Shown here: positions 16,208 to 22,102 of the stretch, one piece after another
Position numbering within the stretch: the stretch's first letter is position 1
Layout of the letters: every line of letters begins with the position of its first letter
NCBI GenBank assembly: GCA_005503085.1
Contig: SCOI01000008.1
Span: forward strand, 124,001 to 188,000
DNA from: Burkholderiales bacterium C2
Lineage (GTDB): Bacteria; Pseudomonadota; Gammaproteobacteria; Burkholderiales; Burkholderiaceae_C
Length of the DNA stretch: 64,000 nt
Reading direction: 5' to 3'
Notes under the pieces: generated by a model
What the model saw: the letters and a program-made list of their open reading frames with translations, nothing else
Database searches by the model: none
Told to the model about the DNA's origin: nothing
Program-made: the position numbers and the translations under genes

Positions 16208-17050
16208 TCACATGCCCTTGAACAGATGCGTGTAGCTGCGGCTGACTTCCAGTTTCTCGTTATTGCCCTTGACGCCGACCAGCTGGCGGCCGCGGAAGTC
16301 GCGGGTGACGCCGGCGATGGCCTTCACATTGACCAGGGTCGAGCGGTGGATCTGCCAGAACAGCGCCGGGTCGAGCTCGTCGACCAGCTCCTTGATCGGC
16401 TTGCGTATCAGGGCTTCGAGTGTGGCGGTCTGCACCCGGGTGTACTTCTCGTCGCTGATGAAGAACAGCACCTCCTCGACCGGGATCATCTGGATGGCTT
16501 GGCCGACGGTGGCCTGTATCCACTGCAGATAGCTGGGTGCACCGCCCGGATTCAGCTGGGCCGAGAGCTTGTGCAGCAGCTGCTGCAGCGGCGCGCTGGC
16601 CTTGTTGTCCGGCGCGGCCTCGGTGTCCTCGCGCAAGGCCAGGCGTTTTTTGATGCGCTGCACCGTCACCGTCAGGCGCTCGCGCTCGGCGGGCTTGAGC
16701 ACATAGTCGGCCACGCCCTGCTCGAAGGCCTCGACCGCGTACTGGTCGTAGGCGGTGATGAAGACGATCTCGGGCACCAGCCAGCTGTCGTCGTCGCCGG
16801 CATCGGGCAGCTGGGCGATCTGGCGCGCCGCATCGACGCCGGTCAGGCCCGGCATGCGGATGTCCAGAAAGACCAGATCGGGCTTGTGCTCGCGCACCAG
16901 TTCGACGGCTTCGAGGCCGTTCTTGGCCTCGGCGACGATGTCCAGATCGGGCCAGACTTCCAGCAGCCGGCTGCGCAGCTGCTCGCGCATCAATCGTTCA
17001 TCGTCGGCCAGCACGGCGCGCACGCGGGGGGAGTTGGGGGTTTCGCTCAT
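16208..17050 (-). CDS. LytTR family response regulator
   Basis: The 280-residue protein has a receiver domain (about 10-135) with the acidic pair DDE, the phospho-acceptor in LVFLDIRMPGLTG, the Thr/Ser in VFITAYDQYAVEAF and Lys in YVLKPAERERL. A linker of about 40 residues leads to a LytTR DNA-binding domain (about 180-280) with IPVEEVLFFISDEKYTRVQT and FWQIHRSTLVNVKAI. It should act as the transcriptional output for the LytS-like kinase at the head of the same operon. The ATG at 17059, three codons upstream, is an equally possible start. It follows the small membrane protein gene almost without a gap. Confidence 0.92.
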   Translation of the reverse strand: MSETPNSPRVRAVLADDERLMREQLRSRLLEVWPDLDIVAEAKNGLEAVELVREHKPDLVFLDIRMPGLTGVDAARQIAQLPDAGDDDSWLVPEIVFITAYDQYAVEAFEQGVADYVLKPAERERLTVTVQRIKKRLALREDTEAAPDNKASAPLQQLLHKLSAQLNPGGAPSYLQWIQATVGQAIQMIPVEEVLFFISDEKYTRVQTATLEALIRKPIKELVDELDPALFWQIHRSTLVNVKAIAGVTRDFRGRQLVGVKGNNEKLEVSRSYTHLFKGM

Positions 17051-17060
17051 GGCCGCCATG

Positions 17061-17474
17061 CTAAGGGTTGGGGTGAGCGCGGCCGGCTCCGGGTTTGTCC
17101 GGGGTGCGGCGCAGCATCAGCCACAGCAGCAGGCCCAGCAAGAGCAGCGGCGATAGCAGCAGGCCGCCCATGCTGAGCAAGGCCAACAGCGCCAGGCCCA
17201 GCAGGCCGGCGACGATCAGCAGCGGCAGCCCCAGGCCCAGCACCAGGGCCAGTGGCAGCACGACCAGCAGCACCAGCGTGACGATCAGACCGCCGAGCAT
17301 CAGGCTGCCCCAATGTGCAGCATGCAGCTCGTCGAGTCCCAGGTCCTGGCCGTTGATGCTGACGCTGACACCCGGGTGGGCGGCAAACTCCTGCCAGATC
17401 AAGAAGCCGCCGGCCCCGGCCAGCAGCACCAGCAGCAGGCTCATCAAGAGCATCCATTGGAAAAAGCGCTTCAT
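17061..17474 (-). CDS. Small hydrophobic membrane protein between kinase and regulator genes
   Basis: This 137-residue protein has an N-terminal helix (about 7-28), a short extracytoplasmic stretch WQEFAAHPGVSVSINGQDLGLDELHAAHWG, and then a long block of Leu-rich hydrophobic sequence (about 57-122) that could form three helices. The tail RRTPDKPGAGRAHPNP is basic and probably cytoplasmic. I do not recognise a family. Its start overlaps the stop of the sensor kinase gene by four bases (ATGA), and the response regulator follows directly, so it is translated as part of the signalling operon and may be an accessory sensor or kinase modulator. That role is inferred only from position. Confidence 0.75.
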   Translation of the reverse strand: MKRFFQWMLLMSLLLVLLAGAGGFLIWQEFAAHPGVSVSINGQDLGLDELHAAHWGSLMLGGLIVTLVLLVVLPLALVLGLGLPLLIVAGLLGLALLALLSMGGLLLSPLLLLGLLLWLMLRRTPDKPGAGRAHPNP

Positions 17475-18916
17475 GCGGTGGCTCCTTCATCGCTGTGCTT
17501 GCGCGAGGTGGCATAAGGCACGGTGATCGTGACGACCGTGCCCGAGGGCTGGTTCTCGCTGACGGTGACGCCGGCCCTGTGGCCGTGCAGCAGCATCAGG
17601 CGCTCGCGGATATTGGCCAGGCCCACGCCGGTGCCGGCGGTGGCGGCGCGGCCGAAGCCCAGGCCGGTATCGGCCACCGTGACGGCCAGCTTGCCGTGCA
17701 CGATCTCGGCCCTGACGCTCAGCTTGCCGCCCTCGGCCTTGGGCTCCAGCCCATGCTTGATCGCGTTCTCGACCAGGCCCTGGATCATCATCGACGGGAA
17801 TTCGGCCGAGAGCAGGCCCTCGGGCACATCGATCTCGGTCTGCAGCCGCTCTTCCATGCGCACCTTCAGGATCTCCAGATAGGGCCGGATCACGGCCAGC
17901 TCGCGGCCCAGGTCGCGCCCGCCATTGGCATTGGCCTCGCGCATCGTCGGCATCGAGGCGCGCAGCAGCGCGATCAGGTTCTTCTGCATCTGCGAGGCGC
18001 GCGGCGGATCGGTCTCGATCAGGTGGTCGATCGAGGCCAGGGTGTTGAACAGGAAATGCGGTTCCACCTGGGCCTGCATCGCCGCCATCCGCGCCTCGAC
18101 GACCTGGCGCTTCAGCGACTCGGCCTCGGCCGTCTCGGTGGCCGCCGCCGCCTTGACCTCGGCCTGGATGCGGCCCTTGTAGGTGATCTTGATGATGGCC
18201 GAGGCGACGACCAGGAACACCGCCAGCTCCTGCAGGAAGTCGCCCAGCCGCACGGTGCGGATGCGCACCCGGGGCTCCCCGTCGGCCTCGTTGCTCAGCG
18301 CCTCGCGGGCGGCTTCGGCCGCATCGCGCTGGGCCTGCTGGGCGTCGCGCACCGCCTGCTGGGCATCGCGGGCGGCCTGCTGCAGCGTTTCCTTGGCCTC
18401 CTGCACCGCCTCGCGCACATCGTCCCGGCTGACCGACTGAGGCAGCTTGATGTCGATCGAGGGCAGGCTGGGATCGATACCGGCCTCGGCCGCCGAGGCG
18501 CCGGAGGCCGGCCGGCTGGCCACCCGCGGGATCACCCGCACACCGCGCTCGTCTATCGTCACGTCGTAGCGTATGCCTTCGGGCGAGCTGGCGGGCAGCG
18601 GCGCCGGCTTGGCCAGTTCGACCGGTGCGGCCGGCGGCGCCGGGGCCGCGAGCGGCTTGGCTCGTACGCGGCGTGGCGCCGTTTCCTCGACATGCTCGGT
18701 GATGCGCCAGGTGAACGGCGGCAGGCTCTGCAGCACATTGGTGCCGATCAGCAGCAGCACCGCCAGCACGGCAAAGCGCTTCCAGCTGATGCCGACCAGC
18801 CAGTTGGCATAGACATGGAAGCCGCGCATCAGCGCCGACGAGATGGCTTGCCAGCGGGCGTAGGGCGTGGGCGCGCTGACTGCGGGCGGCGGTGGGGGGA
18901 AGGGAGGAGCGTTCAT
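17471..18916 (-). CDS. LytS/YpdA-type sensor histidine kinase (His_kinase/HATPase)
   Basis: The 481-residue protein has a proline-rich N-terminus, a membrane helix near 47-66, an extracytoplasmic region with an Ala/Gln/Asp-rich coiled coil (about 168-210) and a second helix near 232-250. The phospho-acceptor block is AQVEPHFLFNTLASIDHLI, the signature of the His_kinase family found in LytS, YpdA and AlgZ/FimS. The ATPase domain has the N box GLVENAIKHGL and G box VADTGLGFG with GVGLANIRERL. The frame extends upstream to 19051 but the ATG at 18916 gives the expected N-terminus. The gene heads an operon with a small membrane protein and a LytTR regulator. The coiled coil between the two helices is unusual for the family. 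Confidence 0.9.
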   Translation of the reverse strand: MNAPPFPPPPPAVSAPTPYARWQAISSALMRGFHVYANWLVGISWKRFAVLAVLLLIGTNVLQSLPPFTWRITEHVEETAPRRVRAKPLAAPAPPAAPVELAKPAPLPASSPEGIRYDVTIDERGVRVIPRVASRPASGASAAEAGIDPSLPSIDIKLPQSVSRDDVREAVQEAKETLQQAARDAQQAVRDAQQAQRDAAEAAREALSNEADGEPRVRIRTVRLGDFLQELAVFLVVASAIIKITYKGRIQAEVKAAAATETAEAESLKRQVVEARMAAMQAQVEPHFLFNTLASIDHLIETDPPRASQMQKNLIALLRASMPTMREANANGGRDLGRELAVIRPYLEILKVRMEERLQTEIDVPEGLLSAEFPSMMIQGLVENAIKHGLEPKAEGGKLSVRAEIVHGKLAVTVADTGLGFGRAATAGTGVGLANIRERLMLLHGHRAGVTVSENQPSGTVVTITVPYATSRKHSDEGATA

Positions 18917-19049
18917 CGGTGGACCTTTTGATGCTCCGCACTGTACGCAAGCCGCGCGCAGGCGCCGATGGCGCTGCGATGCGGTGCCGCGACGAAGGGC
19001 TGAACTGCACCGGGCCGTGACAGTCGGTGATGCCGGCCCGACAAAGAAC

Positions 19050-19077
19050 AAGGCCCCTGGGGTGAGCCAGGGGCCTT
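19050..19077 (-). terminator. Rho-independent terminator-like hairpin after the 25-codon gene
   Basis: AAGGCCCCTGG (19050-19060) and CCAGGGGCCTT (19067-19077) form a perfect 11-bp stem with a six-base loop. On the minus strand the hairpin is followed by the T-rich TGTTCTTTGTC. It lies 25 bases past the stop of the small gene at 19103. Confidence 0.65.
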
Positions 19078-19102
19078 GACGGGATGCGGCTGCGCCCTCG
19101 CG

Positions 19103-19180
19103 CTAGAACATGGACTGGACGAAAAGAAGCAGCAGCACCATCAAGATGACCGCGAATTGAACGCCCCGTTGCTGAAACAT
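19103..19180 (-). CDS. 25-residue single-span membrane peptide
   Basis: A short frame on the minus strand begins with ATG at 19180 and ends with TAG at 19103. The peptide starts MFQQRGVQFAVI and continues with a Leu-rich hydrophobic run (LMVLLLLFV) before ending QSMF, so it should be a single membrane span with a short basic/polar N-terminus. It is preceded by a strong ribosome-binding site (GAGGGGGA, seven bases before the ATG), by a candidate -10 (TAGCAT, 19217-19212) and by a palindrome at 19242-19254, and is followed by a terminator-like hairpin. The full transcription-unit context is why I call it a gene despite its size. Function unknown. Confidence 0.6.
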   Translation of the reverse strand: MFQQRGVQFAVILMVLLLLFVQSMF

Positions 19181-19241
19181 TTGGATCCCCCTCTGCTTTT
19201 TGACCGCGGCCATGCTAGGGAACTCCCCAGTATTTGGCTGT

Positions 19242-19254
19242 CCCCTCTTAGGGG
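19242..19254 (-). promoter_or_regulatory. Palindromic operator-like element CCCCTCTTAGGGG
   Basis: The 5-3-5 palindrome lies 24 bases upstream of a -10-like TAGCAT serving the 25-codon gene on the minus strand. That spacing fits a class II activator site. Related palindromes occur at 21172-21183 and 21874-21885. Confidence 0.4.
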
Positions 19255-19295
19255 GAACCCGCAGTTCTTGCGAAGTGGCATCTTGTCACAGGGCG

Positions 19296-19325
19296 CCGCT
19301 AGCGGCCGGCAACAGATGTTGCCGG
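19296..19325 (-). terminator. Tandem hairpins downstream of the YceI genes
   Basis: CCGGCAACA (19306-19314) pairs with TGTTGCCGG (19317-19325), and CCGCTAGCGG (19296-19305) is a second palindrome. They begin 12 bases past the stop of the last yceI-like gene. No T-run follows on the minus strand, so termination may be weak or factor-dependent. Confidence 0.4.
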
Positions 19326-19336
19326 ATGTACCTGGC

Positions 19337-19906
19337 TTACTGCTTGATCGCCTCGACCTGGATCACCAGCTTGACGTTCTTCGGGAAGCCCCAGGCCAGG
19401 CCGTAGTCGACGCCCCACTGGGTGCGGTCGATGGTGGCCTCGAAATCGCCGCCGCAGACCTCGCGCTTGAGCATCGGGCTGTCGTAGCAGCCGAAGTTGC
19501 TGGCCTTCAGCGTCACCGGGCCGGTCTTGCCCTTGAGCGTCAGCTGGCCGGCCACTTCGCTGACCTTGTCGCCGTTGAACGTGAACTTGTCGCCGACAAA
19601 GGTGGCGGTCGGGAACTTCTCGGCCGCGAAGATGTCGTCGCTCAGCAGATGCTTGTTGAACGGCGCGGTGCCGGTGTTGATCGAGCTGATGTCCAGGGTC
19701 AGCTCGACCTTGCCGGTCTTGGCGGCGCGGTCCAGCGTGACCGAGCCTTCCTTCTTGTCGAAGCGGCCGCGGTTGGTCGAGACGCCGAAATGGCCGATCT
19801 CGAAGGTGGCGAAGGTGTGCGTCGGGTCGATCGCGTACTTGACGGGTTCGGCCTGGGACAGCGAGGACAGGGCCAGCACGGCGGCGGCGAACAGGGCTTT
19901 TTTCAT
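19337..19906 (-). CDS. YceI family periplasmic protein
   Basis: The 189-residue protein has a signal peptide (MKKALFAAAVLALSSLSQA) and the YceI lipocalin-like domain: YAIDPTHTFATFEIGHFGVSTNRGRF, the TLDISSINTG strand, FVGDKFTFNGDKVSEVAGQLTLKG and DRTQWGVDYGLAWG. YceI proteins bind polyisoprenoids such as ubiquinone-type tails in a long hydrophobic pocket and are often encoded with cytochrome b561. The ATG at 19906 is preferred to an in-frame start at 19996, which would overlap the upstream gene. It is the last gene of a cytochrome b561-YceI-YceI set. The Cys pair in NFGCYDSPMLKREVCGG probably forms a disulfide. Confidence 0.92.
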   Translation of the reverse strand: MKKALFAAAVLALSSLSQAEPVKYAIDPTHTFATFEIGHFGVSTNRGRFDKKEGSVTLDRAAKTGKVELTLDISSINTGTAPFNKHLLSDDIFAAEKFPTATFVGDKFTFNGDKVSEVAGQLTLKGKTGPVTLKASNFGCYDSPMLKREVCGGDFEATIDRTQWGVDYGLAWGFPKNVKLVIQVEAIKQ

Positions 19907-19943
19907 GGGATTTCCGGTTGCAAGGGTGGGGGAACTGAGGGCC

Positions 19944-20528
19944 TCAGAGCGGCGCGACGCCGTTGAAAACCAGCTTGAACTTGATCTGCACGTCATTGGC
20001 GACGATGGAGGTGTCGCTCCACTCGCCGTCGCCGACCTTGAACTCCAGGCGCTTCAGGATGAAGCCGCCGGTCGCGGTGGACAGCGCGCCGGCCTGGGCC
20101 AGCGTGATCGGCACGACGATGTCGCGCGTCTGGCCCTTCAGCGTCAGCTTGCCGGCCACCTCGAACTTGCCCGCGCCGGCGGCCTTGACGGCCGTGCTCT
20201 GGAAGCTGGCCTGCGGCATCTTCTTGCTGTCGAACCAGGGCGCTTTGGCCAGCTCGCTCTCCAGCTCGGGCGCGCCCAGCGAGACGCTGGCCAGGTCGAT
20301 CGTGAAGCCGACCTTGCCGGTCTCGGGCTTCTTCGGGTCGAAATTCAGCTGGGCCTCGAAGCGCTTGAAACGACCCTCGACCGGCACGCCCATCTGGCGG
20401 CTGGTGAAGCTCAGCTCGCTTTGAGCGGCCTGCAGCTGGGCGGGCTTGGCCTGGGCATGGGCCAGCGGTGCCTGCAGCAGGAGCAGGCCGGTGGCGACGG
20501 AAATCAGGGCGGTGGTGAGGGTTCGCAT
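19944..20528 (-). CDS. YceI family periplasmic protein, divergent paralogue
   Basis: The 194-residue product has a signal peptide ending near APLAHAQA and a YceI domain: AQSELSFTSRQMGVPVEGRFKRF, GFTIDLASVSLGAPELESELAKAPWFDSKK, ASFQSTAVKAAG and the KLTLKGQTRDIVVPITL strand. It shares the fold with the next gene but the sequence is clearly different, so the pair is not a recent duplication. It lies 24 bases after the cytochrome b561 gene and 37 bases before the second YceI gene on the same strand, so all three are likely one transcript. Lipid or quinone binding is assumed from the family. Confidence 0.92.
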   Translation of the reverse strand: MRTLTTALISVATGLLLLQAPLAHAQAKPAQLQAAQSELSFTSRQMGVPVEGRFKRFEAQLNFDPKKPETGKVGFTIDLASVSLGAPELESELAKAPWFDSKKMPQASFQSTAVKAAGAGKFEVAGKLTLKGQTRDIVVPITLAQAGALSTATGGFILKRLEFKVGDGEWSDTSIVANDVQIKFKLVFNGVAPL

Positions 20529-20552
20529 GGGACAGGGAATTCTTGGTTGGGT

Positions 20553-21110
20553 TCAGGAACGAGCGGGCAGCATGCGCAGCAGCAGGCCATCCTTGTCGAG
20601 GAACTGGTGCTTCAGCGCGGCCGCCACATGGGCCACGACCAGGGCCGCCAAGCCATAGGCGAGCAGCTTGTGGGTTTGCTTCAGGGTCTCGGCCAGGGCC
20701 TTGTCGGGGGCGACGAAATCGGGCAGCGGCAGCAGGCCGAACCAGACGATGGGGAAACCGGCCGCCGAGCTGTAGGCCCAGCCGGCCAGAGGCACCGCGA
20801 AGAACAAGGCATAGAGCAGGCCATGCACCCAGTGCGAGGCGCGGCGCTGCCAGGCCGGGGCCGGCAGATCGGCCGGGGCCGGGCGCATCAAGCGCCACAG
20901 CAGACGCAGCGCCGAGAGGCTCAGAATCGTCACGCCGGCCCATTTGTGCCAGTTGTAGAGCTTGAGCCTACTCATTGAAAATGGTTGATCGACCATATAG
21001 AGGCCGACCCCGAAAGCGCCGACGATGGCCAGGGCCAGCAGCCAGTGGAAGGCGATCGCCAGCCCGTTGTAGCGGGCCGGTGGTGTGGCATGGCGTGAGC
21101 TTGTTGGCAT
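20553..21110 (-). CDS. Cytochrome b561 family protein
   Basis: The 185-residue protein has four predicted membrane helices and the His ligands expected for two b-type haems: one in LAIAFHWLLALAI, one in YNWHKWAGVTIL, one in ASHWVHGLLYALFF and one in LKQTHKLLAYGLAALVVAHVAAAL. It resembles E. coli YceJ and YodB, and the yceJ-yceI gene order is conserved here. It probably moves electrons between ubiquinol and a periplasmic acceptor; the exact partner is unknown. The gene heads the operon with the two YceI genes. Confidence 0.92.
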   Translation of the reverse strand: MPTSSRHATPPARYNGLAIAFHWLLALAIVGAFGVGLYMVDQPFSMSRLKLYNWHKWAGVTILSLSALRLLWRLMRPAPADLPAPAWQRRASHWVHGLLYALFFAVPLAGWAYSSAAGFPIVWFGLLPLPDFVAPDKALAETLKQTHKLLAYGLAALVVAHVAAALKHQFLDKDGLLLRMLPARS

Positions 21111-21171
21111 GGCGGTTCAGTCTGGGAGCTTGGGATGGAGTTTGCATGCCCAGAGCGGGAGGGCGGTTCAT

Positions 21172-21183
21172 GCCTCTTGAGGC
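21172..21183 (-). promoter_or_regulatory. Palindrome GCCTCTTGAGGC upstream of the cytochrome b561 operon
   Basis: This perfect 12-base palindrome is 62 bases before the cytochrome b561 start. It shares CCTCTTGAGG with the element at 21874-21885. I see no convincing -10 beside it. Confidence 0.35.
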
Positions 21184-21276
21184 TAGGGTTCAGTGATTTT
21201 GAATGGTTGCGTCATGCGCCGGTCACGCCCGCTGCGCAAGATGGCGGCTGCTGTAGTTTTTCGCAGGGAGTCCGCG

Positions 21277-21852
21277 ATGGACCTGATCGCCAAGATCGAA
21301 GCCTTGTTCATCCGCCGGGGCGCTTGTGCCTACGACGGAGAGCGCCGCGAGAGTGTCAGCGCACTGGAGCATGCCTTGCAATGTGCGCAGCTCGCCGAGT
21401 GGGCGCATGCCGACCAGGCCTTGGTCGCGGCGGCCCTGTTGCACGATCTGGGTCAGTTGCTGGACGGCGGGCCGAGCGACGATCTGTGCGACGACCAGCA
21501 CGAGATCCGCGCGCTGGGCCTGCTGGCCACCGGCTTCGGCCCCGAGGTGCTGGAGCCGATCCGTCTGCATGTGCAGGCCAAGCGTTTCCTGGTCAGCACC
21601 GACGAGCGCTACGAGCAGGGCCTGTCGCCGGCCTCGCGCCACAGCCTGGCCTTGCAGGGCGGCCGCATGCGGCCCGAGGAGCGCCTGATCTTCCTGGCCC
21701 AGCCCCACGCCAGCGCGGCGCTGCAGCTGCGGCGCTGGGACGATCTGGCCAAGCACCCGGGCAAGCGCACGCCGCCGCTGGGCTATTACCTGTGCCTGCT
21801 GGAAGATCTGCTGCGCCAGGCGCGCCGGCCGGCGCGCCTGGTGATCGCCTGA
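21277..21852 (+). CDS. HD-domain protein resembling the mixed-valent diiron oxygenase PhnZ
   Basis: This 191-residue protein places His32 (LEHALQ), His56-Asp57 (LLHDLG), His75 (DDQHEI), His98 (RLHVQAKRF) and Asp155 (RRWDD) in the order of the metal ligands of PhnZ-type HD oxygenases. PhnZ cleaves 2-amino-1-hydroxyethylphosphonate with oxygen, and its relative TmpB acts on a methylated analogue. No PhnY-like or other phosphonate gene lies nearby, so the substrate could differ. The start at 21277 was chosen over 21193 because CAGGGAG precedes it and the family begins here. It reads divergently from the cytochrome b561 operon. Confidence 0.8.
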   Translation: MDLIAKIEALFIRRGACAYDGERRESVSALEHALQCAQLAEWAHADQALVAAALLHDLGQLLDGGPSDDLCDDQHEIRALGLLATGFGPEVLEPIRLHVQAKRFLVSTDERYEQGLSPASRHSLALQGGRMRPEERLIFLAQPHASAALQLRRWDDLAKHPGKRTPPLGYYLCLLEDLLRQARRPARLVIA

Positions 21853-21873
21853 GTGCGGGCTGCGAGCCGATCT

Positions 21874-21885
21874 CCCTCTTGAGGG
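21874..21885 (+). promoter_or_regulatory. Palindrome CCCTCTTGAGGG before the structured leader
   Basis: The perfect 12-base palindrome is followed 26 bases later by a -10-like GATACT (21912-21917). It lies 22 bases past the HD-protein stop and appears to drive the leader and kinase gene to the right. Confidence 0.42.
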
Positions 21886-21920
21886 GGATAGTCGCGCCGG
21901 GGGCGGAATCAGATACTGCT

Positions 21921-22019
21921 CCTCGATCACTCGCTGCCTGGACCTCAGCGTGCTGATCGAGGGGAGGAGTGCTATGCCGGCATGGCAAGACCCGCAAGGG
22001 TTTTGGCTTGCCGGCATAG
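21921..22019 (+). promoter_or_regulatory. Structured 5' leader with two hairpins
   Basis: Hairpin one pairs CCTCGATCA (21921-21929) with TGATCGAGG (21954-21962). Hairpin two pairs CTATGCCGGCA (21972-21982) with TGCCGGCATAG (22009-22019), and inside it CAAGACCC (21986-21993) pairs with GGGTTTTG (21998-22005) around a GCAA tetraloop, allowing one G-U pair. The second hairpin spans the start of a 39-codon frame. This could be a leader that controls translation, a small RNA, or a processing site. It matches no named RNA that I can recall. Confidence 0.5.
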
Positions 22020-22093
22020 TTATTTGTGCGCCCCGCCGCCCCTGCGTGCAATTTAAGGCCAGCCTTGTTATAAGGCTGCAAAGCATGCCTTAG
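21974..22093 (+). CDS. Possible 39-residue leader peptide before the PAS kinase gene
   Basis: An ATG at 21974 follows GGGGAGGAG with good spacing, and the frame ends at the TAG at 22091-22093. The peptide begins MPAWQDPQGFWLAGIVI and has no recognisable domain. Its stop codon abuts GGGAGG, the ribosome-binding site of the kinase gene that starts at 22103, so translation could be coupled. The start codon is buried in a strong hairpin. It may equally be a chance frame inside a structured RNA. Confidence 0.35.
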   Translation: MPAWQDPQGFWLAGIVICAPRRPCVQFKASLVIRLQSMP

Positions 22094-22102
22094 GGAGGCA
22101 CC

